Positions 36,660 through 46,973 of a stretch of 64,000 bases of DNA are shown here, one piece after another. Both the position numbers and the translations under genes were made by a program. The first letter of the stretch is position 1, and the number at the start of each line of letters is the position of its first letter. The notes under the pieces are model-generated. The model did not search any database. It was not told the origin of the DNA and worked only from the letters and a program-made list of their open reading frames with translations. The DNA is taken from assembly GCF_020532675.1 (NCBI RefSeq), contig NZ_JAJAVE010000001.1, positions 186,001 to 250,000 on the forward strand, given 5' to 3'. This DNA comes from Methylobacillus gramineus (GTDB taxonomy: Bacteria > Pseudomonadota > Gammaproteobacteria > Burkholderiales > Methylophilaceae).

Positions 36660-37208
36660 ATGGCAAGTCAGACTATACCAATGGAAGAGTTGCAAACGCT
36701 TTTGGTGAGCCTTGGTGCTTGGGGTGAAGAGCATCTGGAACATGTGGAAACGGATATTGATCGCGCGAATGTGTTGTTACGCGAAGCAATCGCGATGCTG
36801 GTGCAAGGGTTTATGGCAATCAACCGTGCTTCTCAGACGCAGCAAGCACTCTTGCTCAATTTGAGCGTGAGTGAGCATTTGTCTCAAGCGGAGATTTCGG
36901 AAGTCGCCATGCATAGTCGGCAGATTGAGAGCGAAGTGAACAGGATTGTCACAGGCCTGCAGTTTGAAGACATGACCAACCAGTTGCTGACGCGTGCCTT
37001 GCATCGTGTGGGTGGCTTGAAAACCTTATTGCTCTCAATGGCTGAGCAGCATGAGAAGCTGATCCCAGAGCATGGGAGTGATGATCTTGCGGTAGTTTTG
37101 CAAAAGATGAGCGAGTCCCTGAATGAGAAAAGAGCCTCAATGCACAAGGACTTGAAATCTTCAGTTAACCAGCAGCACATGGGCGCGGGCGACATAGAGC
37201 TATTTTAG
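36660..37208 (+). CDS. CheZ-like chemotaxis protein (putative CheY phosphatase)
   Basis: 182 aa, predicted almost entirely helical. The segment LQFEDMTNQLL (100-110) matches the active-site helix of CheZ, which in this window's cheZ reads DFQDLTGQVI. The D-x-T-x-Q spacing (D104, Q108) is the same as the catalytic Asp143/Gln147 pair of E. coli CheZ. The tail ends GDIELF, nearly the same as the CheD tail (GDVELF). The ribosome-binding site is AGGATAGTTTAT. It lies between motB and a cheY, so a role in dephosphorylating CheY1 is a fair inference. It is not CheZ itself, which lies at 47374, and it could be a structural relative without activity. Confidence 0.62.
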   Translation: MASQTIPMEELQTLLVSLGAWGEEHLEHVETDIDRANVLLREAIAMLVQGFMAINRASQTQQALLLNLSVSEHLSQAEISEVAMHSRQIESEVNRIVTGLQFEDMTNQLLTRALHRVGGLKTLLLSMAEQHEKLIPEHGSDDLAVVLQKMSESLNEKRASMHKDLKSSVNQQHMGAGDIELF

Positions 37209-37275
37209 GCTTTATGAATGATGACATTGGTTTCAGGCAAGACTTGCCTGGGAATGAACAACGGGGATAGGAAAT

Positions 37276-37641
37276 ATGGCAAAGACAATACTGACTGTAG
37301 ATGACTCTGGATCATTAAGGCAGATGGTCGCGTTCAGCCTCAATGCTGCCGGATATCAAGTGATTGAGGCAGTGGATGGTGAAGATGGACTCAAAAAGGC
37401 CAAGGCGACGCTGGTCGATCTGGTGCTGACAGATCAGAACATGCCCAATATGGATGGCTTAACGCTTATCAAATCGCTCCGCAGCCTCAGCAATTACCAG
37501 AAAGTGCCGATATTAATGTTAACGACGGAGTCTAGCGACGAAATCAAGGCATTGGGTAAAGCAGCAGGGGCGACGGGTTGGTTGGTCAAGCCATTTGATC
37601 CCAACCGGTTGCTGGATATTGTGCAACGGGTCATTGGTTAA
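37276..37641 (+). CDS. CheY-like single-domain response regulator (CheY1)
   Basis: 121 aa, receiver domain only. Acidic pocket D9-D10, phospho-acceptor D53 (LVLTDQNMPNMDG), conserved T (MLTTESSDE) and K (WLVKPFDP) are all present. It sits directly before cheA and after the CheZ-like gene. It differs from the canonical CheY at 46974 in having TDQN rather than SDWN around the acceptor. It may bind the motor or act as a phosphate sink. Confidence 0.92.
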   Translation: MAKTILTVDDSGSLRQMVAFSLNAAGYQVIEAVDGEDGLKKAKATLVDLVLTDQNMPNMDGLTLIKSLRSLSNYQKVPILMLTTESSDEIKALGKAAGATGWLVKPFDPNRLLDIVQRVIG

Positions 37642-37730
37642 CCCCTCCCCCCGGCTACAAAAAATATTAACCACTGGCAGTGGTCTGCCACGGTGGACTT
37701 GGGTTGTAGGATTTAATGTGGAGCAAGACC

Positions 37731-40064
37731 ATGACGATTGATATGAGTCAGTTTTATCAGGTATTTTTCGATGAGTCCGACGAGCTGTTGGCAGAAGCCG
37801 AACGCTTGCTGCTGGAGTTGGATATTGAGAACCCTGTATCTGAAGACCTGAATGCGATTTTTCGGGCGGCCCACTCGATTAAAGGGGGTGCTGCAACATT
37901 TGGCATGAATGACATGACCGAAATTACGCACGTCCTGGAAAATTTGCTAGATCGTATCCGCAAAAATGAAATGCCACTGACAGCCGAGCATGTGGACGTG
38001 TTCCTCTCCGCCAAGGATATCCTCAAGATGCAACTGGATGGACATAGGCATGGAACAGCGGTTGATCCGGATGCCGTCAGTGAGATCAAAGCCACGTTGC
38101 AGCGCCTTGCGCAGCAAGATGGTGCTCAGATCTCAGCTCCCCCAGTCACTGTACAGTCTGCCGCTGTAGCGAAGCCTTCTGTGGTTGAGCCGCAGATTGG
38201 AAAGCGTTACCTGGTGCAACTGCCTGAACTCCCTGAGAAAGATGTAGTGGCATTGATTGCCGAGCTGGAATTACTCGGGACGGTAGAGAAAAAGGCGCCA
38301 CAAAATGGCAAGCATGTATTGCTGTTGGGCACCGATGAGAGCATGGACAATATTGTTGCCATCTGTTCTTTTGTGCTGGATCCAGATGATCTGGTGATAA
38401 CGGAACAAACGGTTGAAGCTGCAGCATTGGTTCCGGCAGCCGTAGGCTCGTCCACTACTGCATCCGGTAGTGAAAAGAAGTACGTACTGGAAATTTCCGA
38501 TATCCCGGAAAAAGACTTACAAACCCTGGTAGATGAGCTTGGATTATTGGGGAAAGTCCAACAACAGCCCAAAACTGGCAACAAGTATTCGCTGTTGCTT
38601 GAAACTGAAGATACTCGCGATACTATCCTGGCAGTCAGCTCGTTTGTGGTCGATGTTGATAAGATACTCATTAGCGAGCACATAGCATCTGCTGCAGCTT
38701 CATCTCCTGTTCCATTGGTGGATGAAGGCGATTTCGGTTTGTTTGAACAGGTGGAAGCATCCAAAAATCCCGTTCCGACGATACAGCCTGAAGTACTGGA
38801 GAGTCAGCCCGTAGAACCTGTAGATAATAAACGGGTGGCACCACGCCGTGAGGCTGACAAAGCCGTGGCCACTCAAGAAACGACCTCGATCCGTGTTGGC
38901 ATTGAAAAGGTGGATCAGCTGATCAACTTGGTTGGCGAGCTGGTGATTACCCAAGCCATGATTGAGCAGCGGACCAGTACTCTGGATCCCATGCTGCATG
39001 AGCGCTTGCTCAACAGCGTGGGCCAACTCACTAGAAATACACGTGATCTGCAGGAAGCGGTGATGTCTATCCGCATGATGCCAATGGATTATGTATTTTC
39101 GCGCTTCCCACGCATGGTGCGTGATCTTGCAGCCAAGCTGGGTAAAAAAGTGGAGTTTGTCACCAATGGTGCTGCCACTGAGCTGGATAAAGGGCTGATC
39201 GAGCGCATTGTTGATCCCTTGACTCACTTAGTCCGCAACAGTGTGGATCATGGGGTTGAGTCACCGGAAGTCAGGGCTGCTGCAGGAAAAAACCCTATTG
39301 GACGTTTATCCTTGTCCGCAGGGCATCAGGGCGGCAATATTATTATCGAAGTCAGCGATGATGGGGCTGGCTTGAATCGTGAACGTATCCTGAATAAGGC
39401 AAAATCTTCTGGCCTTAATGTATCCGATAACATGCCGGATGCCGATGTATGGCAACTCATTTTTGCGCCTGGTTTTTCTACGGCTGAGAAAGTCACTGAC
39501 GTTTCTGGTCGTGGCGTAGGCATGGATGTTGTCAAACGTAATATCACTGCGATGGGAGGGGTGGTCGATATTCGATCTGCCTTTGGCTATGGCACCACAA
39601 TCTCCATTTCACTGCCGCTGACACTCGCTATTCTGGATGGCATGTCTGTGCGTGTGGGTGATGAAATCTACATATTACCTCTGAGTTTTGTCATGGAGTC
39701 CTTGCAGCCAGCGGCAGATGATGTGAAAGAGGTGACAGGCCAGGGCCGTCTGGTCAAGGTGCGTGAAGATTACCTGCCGCTGATTCCGTTGTATCAGATG
39801 TTCAATATTGAGCCGCTCTACCGCGAGCCTGAAAAAGGCATCTTGGTGGTACTACAAGTCGATGGTAAAAAAGCCGCCTTGTTTGTGGATGAGTTGGTAG
39901 GGCAGCAGCAAGTGGTAGTGAAAAATCTTGAGTCAAATTACCGTAAGGTTGCAGGTATCTCCGGTGCCACTATATTAGGTGATGGTGGTGTGTCATTGAT
40001 TCTTGATGTGGCCAATTTACTGCGTTCAAGCAGGCAGTTGATCACTGAACCTTCAATTCATTAA
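37731..40064 (+). CDS. cheA: CheA, chemotaxis histidine kinase with tandem P2-like repeats
   Basis: 777 aa from the ATG at 37731, preceded by GGAGCAAGACC. An ATG five codons upstream is possible, but this start puts the phosphorylated histidine at residue 48 (AAHSIKGG), as in E. coli. Order: P1 (1-125); two homologous modules at about 158-226 and 249-317, each with PEKD, LLG and SFV landmarks; a GDFGLFE motif (about 333-339); P3 dimerisation; P4 kinase ([31 protein letters not shown]); and P5 coupling domain. E. coli CheA has one P2, so the duplication explains the greater length. cheW follows. Confidence 0.96.
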   Translation: MTIDMSQFYQVFFDESDELLAEAERLLLELDIENPVSEDLNAIFRAAHSIKGGAATFGMNDMTEITHVLENLLDRIRKNEMPLTAEHVDVFLSAKDILKMQLDGHRHGTAVDPDAVSEIKATLQRLAQQDGAQISAPPVTVQSAAVAKPSVVEPQIGKRYLVQLPELPEKDVVALIAELELLGTVEKKAPQNGKHVLLLGTDESMDNIVAICSFVLDPDDLVITEQTVEAAALVPAAVGSSTTASGSEKKYVLEISDIPEKDLQTLVDELGLLGKVQQQPKTGNKYSLLLETEDTRDTILAVSSFVVDVDKILISEHIASAAASSPVPLVDEGDFGLFEQVEASKNPVPTIQPEVLESQPVEPVDNKRVAPRREADKAVATQETTSIRVGIEKVDQLINLVGELVITQAMIEQRTSTLDPMLHERLLNSVGQLTRNTRDLQEAVMSIRMMPMDYVFSRFPRMVRDLAAKLGKKVEFVTNGAATELDKGLIERIVDPLTHLVRNSVDHGVESPEVRAAAGKNPIGRLSLSAGHQGGNIIIEVSDDGAGLNRERILNKAKSSGLNVSDNMPDADVWQLIFAPGFSTAEKVTDVSGRGVGMDVVKRNITAMGGVVDIRSAFGYGTTISISLPLTLAILDGMSVRVGDEIYILPLSFVMESLQPAADDVKEVTGQGRLVKVREDYLPLIPLYQMFNIEPLYREPEKGILVVLQVDGKKAALFVDELVGQQQVVVKNLESNYRKVAGISGATILGDGGVSLILDVANLLRSSRQLITEPSIH

Positions 40065-40075
40065 GAGGTGTTGTC

Positions 40076-40600
40076 ATGTCAGAGCCAGTTAGCAATAAAT
40101 CAGAAAGTCCTTCACAACAGGCTCCGCAAGGGGCGACACAATTGGAGGGGAGTGAGTTTCTCGCTTTTACCTTGGGTAATGAGGAATACGGTATCGATAT
40201 TCTCAAGGTGCAGGAAATCCGTGGCTATGAAAGTGTTACCCGGATTGTCAATGCGCCCGAGTTTATTAAAGGGGTAATCAATCTCCGCGGCATTATTGTG
40301 CCGATTGTGGATATGCGACTGCGATTCAATCTTGGGACACCGACTTACGATCAGTTTACGGTGGTCATTATTCTCAACATCAATGGGCGCGTGACAGGGA
40401 TTGTGGTCGATAGCGTGTCTGATGTGACGACATTGAGCGCAGCACAGATTAAGCAGGCCCCGGAAATGGGCTCGGTATTGAGTACAGATTATTTGATCGG
40501 CCTGGGTACTTTGGATGATCGTATGCTGATTTTGATTGATATAGACAAACTAATGACAAGCTCCGAAATGGGGCTGATTGATGCGATAGCAGCAGCTTAA
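40076..40600 (+). CDS. cheW: CheW, chemotaxis coupling protein
   Basis: 174 aa. CheW links receptors to CheA P5. A disordered N-terminus (about 1-25) precedes the CheW beta-barrel: [40 protein letters not shown] and [30 protein letters not shown] precedes the ATG. It lies 11 bases after cheA and before the first receptor gene. Confidence 0.97.
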   Translation: MSEPVSNKSESPSQQAPQGATQLEGSEFLAFTLGNEEYGIDILKVQEIRGYESVTRIVNAPEFIKGVINLRGIIVPIVDMRLRFNLGTPTYDQFTVVIILNINGRVTGIVVDSVSDVTTLSAAQIKQAPEMGSVLSTDYLIGLGTLDDRMLILIDIDKLMTSSEMGLIDAIAAA

Positions 40601-40641
40601 GCAGCAACTGAGAGATAAATTTAGCGGGGCGGAGAAAGATC

Positions 40642-42321
40642 ATGAAACTATTAAATCCTTTAATGAATTACATGTACGGCCAAAGAATCACCAAACGCTT
40701 GGTGATCGGTTTTGGTGTGTTGTTAGTGCTGGTGGCTGTGATCGCTGTGTTGAGTTTTACCTTGATGACATCGATGTCGTCTAAAACCGATAGCATCGTC
40801 CAGGATTCAGCGGCTAAACAACAAGTGCTCAATGATTGGAATTTATATACCAACATGAACACCATCAATACGCTGGCCTATCTGAAGAACAGAAGCAAAG
40901 AGCAAGAGATATATTTCCTGGAAAAGATGGCTGAGAACTCAAAAGAGATTGATAAGTATCAGACTCAAGCGATTGAACTCATGGCGGCAGATGAATACAA
41001 GCCATTTCTGGATAAGGTTCAGCAAGCACGTGCTGATTATCGTGTAGCGCGTGAGGAGGCATTTAAGATCAGGCAAGGTTTAAATGTCCGCGTAAATGCT
41101 TTCGAGAATTGGTTAACCAATGAGCAAGTAAGTATTGAAGAGAAAAAGAATGTCAGCAATAAATTAAGTGCTGACGAAAAAGCACTGGATGCCAGTGTGA
41201 TTGAAAAGTTTCAGCCTGCTCGATATGCATATCAGGAGGCGTTGAAGAGCCTAGTGGAATTTGAGCGTGCCAAGGTGATTGAGCTTGCCGCTGAAAACAG
41301 GCAGTCTAGTAATCGTGGCCGTATCCTCATCGCAGTGATTGGCTTGGTGGCTTTAGTGATGGGGGTTGTGTTTGCCCGGGTGATTACCATTTCCATCATT
41401 GAACCTATTAATTACGGTATTCGCGTGATTGGCCGTGTGTCCAAGGGTGACTTGGCGCCTAGACAGAATGACCTGCTGGATATGATCAATGAAAACGCAT
41501 CCGATGAGCCTGGCAAGTTGCTGGTCGGTGTCCGTTTCATGATACAGGAGCTGCGCAAGCTGGTTTCTGAGGTGCGGAGTAGTACGGATACCATGCTGGT
41601 CGCCACCAGTGAAATTGCCTCTGGGAATGCTGATTTATCTTCACGGACTGAGTCTCAAGCCTCCAGCCTTGAGGAAACTGCCAGTTCTATGGAAGAGCTT
41701 ACTTCCACAGTGCGCCAGAATGCCGATAATGCGCGTCAGGCCAACCAGCTCGTCATTTCTGCCTCTGAGTCCGCAGTGAAAGGCGGTCAGGTGGTTGACC
41801 AGGTGGTGGATACGATGGGATCTATCAAGGAAAGCTCACGCAAGATTGTTGATATCATCGGTGTGATTGATGGGATTGCGTTCCAGACCAATATTCTGGC
41901 CCTTAATGCTGCGGTTGAAGCTGCACGTGCAGGCGAGCAGGGTCGCGGATTTGCAGTAGTAGCATCCGAGGTACGCAATCTGGCCCAGCGTTCTGCTGCG
42001 GCAGCGAAGGAAATCAAAGGCCTGATCGGCGATTCTGTTGAAAAGGTCGAGATTGGCAATAAACTGGTTGATCAGGCTGGTATTACCATGAATGAGATTG
42101 TGACTTCAGTGAAGCGTGTGACCGATATCATGGGCGAAATCACCTCGGCAAGCCAGGAGCAGAGTTCTGGTATCGAGCAGGTCAATATTGCGATCGGCCA
42201 GATGGATGAGATGACCCAGCAGAATGCAGCTCTGGTTGAGGAAGCCGCTGCAGCCGCTGAAAGTCTTGAAGAGCAGGCACAGAAGCTGTCTGCAACGGTG
42301 AGCACGTTCAAGGTGAATTAA
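40642..42321 (+). CDS. Methyl-accepting chemotaxis receptor
   Basis: 559 aa. First membrane helix at about 20-42 ([20 protein letters not shown]), a periplasmic helical sensor (about 45-225), second helix at about 230-250 and HAMP ([20 protein letters not shown]). The signalling domain has the invariant hairpin tip ([20 protein letters not shown]). Methylation-helix patterns ([13 protein letters not shown]) flank it. The end, ATVSTFKVN, lacks a CheR-docking pentapeptide. Ligand unknown. It lies between cheW and a second receptor. Confidence 0.95.
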   Translation: MKLLNPLMNYMYGQRITKRLVIGFGVLLVLVAVIAVLSFTLMTSMSSKTDSIVQDSAAKQQVLNDWNLYTNMNTINTLAYLKNRSKEQEIYFLEKMAENSKEIDKYQTQAIELMAADEYKPFLDKVQQARADYRVAREEAFKIRQGLNVRVNAFENWLTNEQVSIEEKKNVSNKLSADEKALDASVIEKFQPARYAYQEALKSLVEFERAKVIELAAENRQSSNRGRILIAVIGLVALVMGVVFARVITISIIEPINYGIRVIGRVSKGDLAPRQNDLLDMINENASDEPGKLLVGVRFMIQELRKLVSEVRSSTDTMLVATSEIASGNADLSSRTESQASSLEETASSMEELTSTVRQNADNARQANQLVISASESAVKGGQVVDQVVDTMGSIKESSRKIVDIIGVIDGIAFQTNILALNAAVEAARAGEQGRGFAVVASEVRNLAQRSAAAAKEIKGLIGDSVEKVEIGNKLVDQAGITMNEIVTSVKRVTDIMGEITSASQEQSSGIEQVNIAIGQMDEMTQQNAALVEEAAAAAESLEEQAQKLSATVSTFKVN

Positions 42322-42399
42322 CTGGCAGTGGTAGTGGAATACAACATAACAATTAAAAAGTACTAACGGCTCACAATTAAAGGCAGAGAAACCGCACAT

Positions 42400-42431
42400 C
42401 GGTCATGTCAGCACAGCCTGTGGCATGACCG
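42400..42431 (+). other. Hairpin between the two receptor genes
   Basis: CGGTCATG (42400-42407) pairs with CATGACCG (42424-42431), and inside them CACAG (42412-42416) pairs with CTGTG (42418-42422). No T-run follows, so intrinsic termination is unlikely. It may set relative mRNA amounts or serve as a protein-binding site 34 bases before the next receptor gene. Confidence 0.45.
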
Positions 42432-42464
42432 ACTAAACGATCAGTACGGATCTAGGAGATAAGT

Positions 42465-44267
42465 ATGCGTGTCAATATGCCAGTGACGAATATCGAGTAT
42501 TTCTTGCAGGATGGAGAGTCCATCGTTTCAACGACGGATTTGCAAGGAAAAATTACTTATATTAACCAGGATTTCATACGCGTCAGTGGTTTTGATGAGG
42601 TGGAGCTTCTTGGCTCACCGCATAATCTGGTGCGACATCCTGATATGCCAAAAGAAGCGTTTGCCGATATGTGGGCAACGCTCAAGTCCGGTTCCTCTTG
42701 GACAGGAATGGTCAAGAATCGTCGTAAAAATGGGGACTTCTATTGGGTTGTGGCAAATGCCACACCGATGAGACAAAGTGGCAATGTCGTTGGTTATATG
42801 TCGGTTAGAACCAAGCCCACACGACATCAAGTGGAGACAGCCAACAGGATTTATACCGGCCTACGCGAAGGCAAGAGTCATGGCCTGGAAATTAAGCACG
42901 GTCAGGTACTCCAAACGGACTTTATTTCCAAGGTAAAAAGAGCCCTGCAAATGACCTTGCAAACCAGGTTAATTGCGGCGACGGCAGCGATTGTGTTGGC
43001 AATGCTGTTGGTCATTGGCGCCGCTGTGCTTGAGTTTGGAAGTGCTTATATTGTGGCAGCGGCCTTGGTGGCCGTGCTTGTCGCTGTCAGTTTTGCCTGG
43101 GGTCTGGTCAATTCTGTCATCAATCCGCTTAAAGAAGCGACCCATATTGCCAATACTCTCGCAAGTGGTGATCTCTCTCAGCAATTCCACCAGGCAAAAA
43201 CCGATGAAACTGGCATGTTACTCAGAGCGCTTAGCCAGATGAATGTTAATTTTGTCGCGATGGTGTCTGATGTCCGCTCCAATGTGAATCGAATCAATGC
43301 AGGTGTGGTCGAGATTGCCAGAGGTAATAATGACCTGTCTTCGCGAACGGAGTCTCAAGCCAGTTCCCTTGAGGAAACGGCCAGTTCCATGGAAGAGTTG
43401 GCCTCCACCGTCAGGCAAAATGCTGACAATGCGCGCCAGGCTAATCAGTTGGTACTTTCCACTTCCAGTGTGGCAACACGTGGCGGTGATGTCATTGATG
43501 AAGCCAAAGAGAGAATGCGGCTGATTAGTGAGTCGGCCAATAAGATATCAGACATTATTGGCGTGATTGATGGCATCGCGTTCCAGACCAATATCCTGGC
43601 GTTGAATGCGGCAGTTGAAGCAGCGCGTGCTGGGGAACAAGGACGCGGGTTTGCAGTCGTGGCGGCTGAGGTACGAAATCTGGCACATCGATCAGCTGCC
43701 GCTGCCAAGGAAATCAAGGGTTTGATATCAGACTCTGTGGAGCGTGTTGAGTCGGGCGTGCAACTGGTGGATCAAGCCGGTATTACCATGTCGGAAATTG
43801 TCTCATCGGTCAAAAACGTCACGGATATTATGGGCGAAATTTCTGCAGCTTCCATTGAGCAAAGCTCGGGTATTGATCAAGTGAACCTGGCAGTCACTGA
43901 AATGGACGAGGTCACACAGCGTAATGCAGCGTTGGTAGAAGAAGCCGCTGCTGCTGCCGAGGCATTGAAAACTGACGTGCTCAAGTTGGATCAGGCTGCT
44001 GGTGTGTTCAAACTCAGTAGCGCACAGGATCAATTGTTAACGCAGTCAGTAGCTAAAACTGTCGCAAAATCCCCCACTAGAAAACCAGTGGCGCAGGTGC
44101 TCAAGGCAGAGCCCCCCCAAGTGACAAGAGATACTGATCGTGTCAAAAAAACGTCTGCCAGTGTGAAGGCTGAACCAGTTGCCAAAGCTGCACCTGTGAC
44201 TCAATCCACTCCCTCCAAGAAAATCATTGCGACCAATCTTTCCAGTGATGATTGGGAAGAGTTTTAA
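42465..44267 (+). CDS. PAS-domain chemotaxis receptor (Aer-like) with DWEEF tail
   Basis: 600 aa. A cytoplasmic N-terminal PAS domain (about 12-125: ITYINQDFIRVSGFDEVELL, NLVRHPDMPKEAFADMW) suggests redox or energy sensing as in Aer; cofactor binding is not proven. A hydrophobic hairpin (about 170-215) anchors it without a periplasmic domain. HAMP and the signalling domain follow ([20 protein letters not shown]). A flexible A/P/K-rich linker of about 70 residues ends in DDWEEF, of the xWxxF type that tethers CheR/CheB (NWETF in E. coli Tsr). It precedes cheR directly. Confidence 0.94.
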   Translation: MRVNMPVTNIEYFLQDGESIVSTTDLQGKITYINQDFIRVSGFDEVELLGSPHNLVRHPDMPKEAFADMWATLKSGSSWTGMVKNRRKNGDFYWVVANATPMRQSGNVVGYMSVRTKPTRHQVETANRIYTGLREGKSHGLEIKHGQVLQTDFISKVKRALQMTLQTRLIAATAAIVLAMLLVIGAAVLEFGSAYIVAAALVAVLVAVSFAWGLVNSVINPLKEATHIANTLASGDLSQQFHQAKTDETGMLLRALSQMNVNFVAMVSDVRSNVNRINAGVVEIARGNNDLSSRTESQASSLEETASSMEELASTVRQNADNARQANQLVLSTSSVATRGGDVIDEAKERMRLISESANKISDIIGVIDGIAFQTNILALNAAVEAARAGEQGRGFAVVAAEVRNLAHRSAAAAKEIKGLISDSVERVESGVQLVDQAGITMSEIVSSVKNVTDIMGEISAASIEQSSGIDQVNLAVTEMDEVTQRNAALVEEAAAAAEALKTDVLKLDQAAGVFKLSSAQDQLLTQSVAKTVAKSPTRKPVAQVLKAEPPQVTRDTDRVKKTSASVKAEPVAKAAPVTQSTPSKKIIATNLSSDDWEEF

Positions 44268-44313
44268 ATAGCAGGCGTTGAGCGCTGTTATCAACTAAAG
44301 GGAATATAGTCAA

Positions 44314-45180
44314 TTGAAGCCAATTACATCGGTTAAGTCGGGAGCAGGTAAAGAGTTTGATTTTACTGCAGAGGATTTCTCCCGCGTACGCAAGATGATT
44401 TACCAAGTGGCTGGTATTTCCCTCGCTGAGTCCAAGCATGAAATGGTGTATAGCCGCTTGGCCAGACGTTTGCGCGCGACAGGCATTTCAAACTTTCAGC
44501 GCTATCTTGATCAGCTAGAAGCGACGGGGGATGCGGAGGAGTGGGAGGCATTCACCAATGCCCTGACAACGAATCTGACCTCATTCTTTCGCGAGAATCA
44601 CCATTTTCCAATTTTGACTGAGCACATTCGTAAAACCTCGCAACCCATTTCCATCTGGTGCTGTGCAAGTTCTACAGGCGAAGAGCCTTACAGTCTGGCG
44701 ATTACCGTATGCGAAGCATTTGGCACCTTAAAACCTCCGGTTGAAATTGTGGCGACTGATATTGATACGAATGTACTGGCCACAGCGGCGAGCGGTGTCT
44801 ATCCCTATGACCGGATAGAAAAATTACCGATAGAGCAGAAAAAGAAGTTTTTCTTGAAAGGTACTGGTGCCCAACAGGGTTTTGTGCGAGTAAGGGATGA
44901 TTTGCGCAAACTGATTACATTCAAGCCATTGAACTTATTAGCTAATAGCTGGCCGGTGACGGGCCCATTTGATGCCATCTTTTGTCGCAATGTCATGATC
45001 TATTTTGACAAGCCGACTCAATCCACCATCCTGAAAAAGTTTGCACCGTTGATGAAGCCAGATGGTTTGCTGTTTGCTGGCCATTCGGAAAACTTTCTCT
45101 ATGCCACAGATGCTTTCCGTTTGAGAGGCAAAACGGTGTATGAATTGAACCGGCATCTGAAGTCAGGCACTGGAGGTTAA
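44314..45180 (+). CDS. cheR: CheR, receptor methyltransferase
   Basis: 288 aa with a TTG start at 44314 (AAAGGGA about 10 bases upstream). No ATG exists near the family start, and the sequence FDFTAEDFSRVRKMIYQVAG aligns with CheR N-termini. The SAM-binding domain shows SIWCCASSTGEEPYSLAI, EIVATDIDTNVLATA and FDAIFCRNVMIYFDKPTQ. It methylates receptor glutamates for adaptation. cheD follows 2 bases later. Confidence 0.95.
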   Translation: MKPITSVKSGAGKEFDFTAEDFSRVRKMIYQVAGISLAESKHEMVYSRLARRLRATGISNFQRYLDQLEATGDAEEWEAFTNALTTNLTSFFRENHHFPILTEHIRKTSQPISIWCCASSTGEEPYSLAITVCEAFGTLKPPVEIVATDIDTNVLATAASGVYPYDRIEKLPIEQKKKFFLKGTGAQQGFVRVRDDLRKLITFKPLNLLANSWPVTGPFDAIFCRNVMIYFDKPTQSTILKKFAPLMKPDGLLFAGHSENFLYATDAFRLRGKTVYELNRHLKSGTGG

Positions 45181-45182
45181 TC

Positions 45183-45794
45183 ATGGGAAATCCCATTGAA
45201 GAGCAACTGGCGACCAATCTGTATTTTGATAAAACCTTCAATTGTGATGCTGCCAAGATTTTACCTGGCGAATACTATACAACTGCTCAGGATATATTGA
45301 TTGTGACTGTGCTGGGTTCTTGTGTGTCTGCTTGTATACGTGACAGGGTCTCTGGGATTGGTGGAATGAATCATTTCATGTTGCCTGAAGGCAATACCGC
45401 AGATGCCAATAGCCCTGTGTCCGAGTCAGCCCGTTACGGTACGTATGCGATGGAAGTACTGATTAATCAATTGTTGAAGGGTGGCGCCAAACGAGAAAAT
45501 CTGGAGGCCAAGATATTTGGTGGTGGCAACGTGCTGAGTGGTTTCACTTCAATCAATATTGGTGAGAAAAATGCGGCATTTGTGCGCAAGTATCTGAAGA
45601 ATGAGAACATCCGCGTGGTGGGTGAGGACCTGAATGATATTTACCCGCGGAAAGTCTATTTCTTCCCCCGTACCGGGCGGGTCCTGGTCAAGAAACTCAA
45701 ACAAATGCATAACAATACCCTGATCACCCGTGAGGAAAGTTATGCCAAGAAGTTGAAGACCAATACAGTCGCTGGTGATGTTGAGTTGTTTTAA
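45183..45794 (+). CDS. cheD: CheD, receptor glutamine deamidase
   Basis: 203 aa. CheD deamidates receptor glutamines and can influence CheA activity. The catalytic cysteine lies in VTVLGSCVSACIRD (C47) and the histidine in GGMNHFMLP (H64). GGAGGTTAATC precedes the ATG. The tail ends GDVELF, close to the GDIELF tail of the CheZ-like protein at 36660. It lies between cheR and cheB, a common arrangement in betaproteobacteria. Confidence 0.96.
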   Translation: MGNPIEEQLATNLYFDKTFNCDAAKILPGEYYTTAQDILIVTVLGSCVSACIRDRVSGIGGMNHFMLPEGNTADANSPVSESARYGTYAMEVLINQLLKGGAKRENLEAKIFGGGNVLSGFTSINIGEKNAAFVRKYLKNENIRVVGEDLNDIYPRKVYFFPRTGRVLVKKLKQMHNNTLITREESYAKKLKTNTVAGDVELF

Positions 45795-45829
45795 AGTACA
45801 AAGTAGAAATATAAGAGAAAGAGTATGCC

Positions 45830-46903
45830 ATGACTATCAAAGTGCTCATTATTGATGATTCTGCACTGATTCGTAGCCTGTTGACTGAAATTATCAATCA
45901 ACAGCCTGACTTGGAGGTGGTTGGCGCTGCGCCAGATCCTCTGATTGCCCGTGAGATGATCAAACAGAAGAATCCCGATGTGCTGACGCTGGATGTGGAA
46001 ATGCCCAAAATGGATGGACTGGATTTTCTTGAACGCCTGATGCGGCTGCGCCCCACACCAGTGGTGATGATTTCATCGCTAACCGAACGTGGTTCTGAAA
46101 TTACCATGCGGGCATTGGAGTTGGGCGCGGTTGATTTTATTACCAAACCCAAAATGTCGATTGCAGATGGCATGCATGAATATAGTCAATTGATCGCTGA
46201 TAAGATCAGGGCTGCATCCAAGGCCCGCATGTTTGCCAGAAAGCCGCCTGCACCAGCCGGTAGTCCTGCCAGCCCTACTTTGCCCTCGCTAGGCAATCCG
46301 CTGACCAGTAGTGAAAAACTGATTATTGTGGGTGCATCTACGGGTGGCACTGAGGCCATCAAATCTTTCCTGATGCAAATGCCTTCCGACTGCCCCGGCA
46401 TCCTGATTACACAGCATATGCCAGCAGGTTTCACCAAATCGTTTGCCAATCGCCTGGATGCTTTATGCAAGATATCGGTGACTGAAGCCCAGGGCGGCGA
46501 GCGTATTCTGCCTGGGCATGCTTATATTGCGCCTGGGCATGCTCATTTGCTGCTGGCCCGTAGTGGAGCCAACTATGTGACCCAGCTTGATGATGGTCCG
46601 CCTGTCAGTCGGCATCGTCCTTCAGTCGATGTCCTGTTTGAGTCTGCTGCGACCTTTGCCGGCAAGAATGCGATTGGTGTTATTCTGACAGGCATGGGCA
46701 AAGATGGTGCTAGCGGTATGCTGAAAATGAAGGAAGCGGGTGCACATAACTTTGCACAAGATGAAGCGACCTGTGTCGTGTTTGGCATGCCTAAGGAAGC
46801 GATTGCTGCTGGTGGTGTTCATGAGGTTGCATCACTACAGGATATTCCAGGCAAGGTCTTACAGCATCTGGCTGCAAGCGGGTCTCGTGCTTTGCGGGTT
46901 TAA
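45830..46903 (+). CDS. cheB: CheB, receptor methylesterase/response regulator
   Basis: 357 aa. The N-terminal receiver has D55 ([20 protein letters not shown]). The C-terminal esterase domain has the serine motif [11 protein letters not shown], the histidine in [10 protein letters not shown] and the aspartate region [10 protein letters not shown]. It removes methyl groups from receptors when phosphorylated by CheA. It follows cheD by 35 bases. Complete. Confidence 0.97.
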   Translation: MTIKVLIIDDSALIRSLLTEIINQQPDLEVVGAAPDPLIAREMIKQKNPDVLTLDVEMPKMDGLDFLERLMRLRPTPVVMISSLTERGSEITMRALELGAVDFITKPKMSIADGMHEYSQLIADKIRAASKARMFARKPPAPAGSPASPTLPSLGNPLTSSEKLIIVGASTGGTEAIKSFLMQMPSDCPGILITQHMPAGFTKSFANRLDALCKISVTEAQGGERILPGHAYIAPGHAHLLLARSGANYVTQLDDGPPVSRHRPSVDVLFESAATFAGKNAIGVILTGMGKDGASGMLKMKEAGAHNFAQDEATCVVFGMPKEAIAAGGVHEVASLQDIPGKVLQHLAASGSRALRV

Positions 46904-46973
46904 GAGTCAGGGTGCTTTGAAAGACGCTGTTGTGCTGGATAGGTTAGATAAATAAGTTGAAACGGAGTAAACG

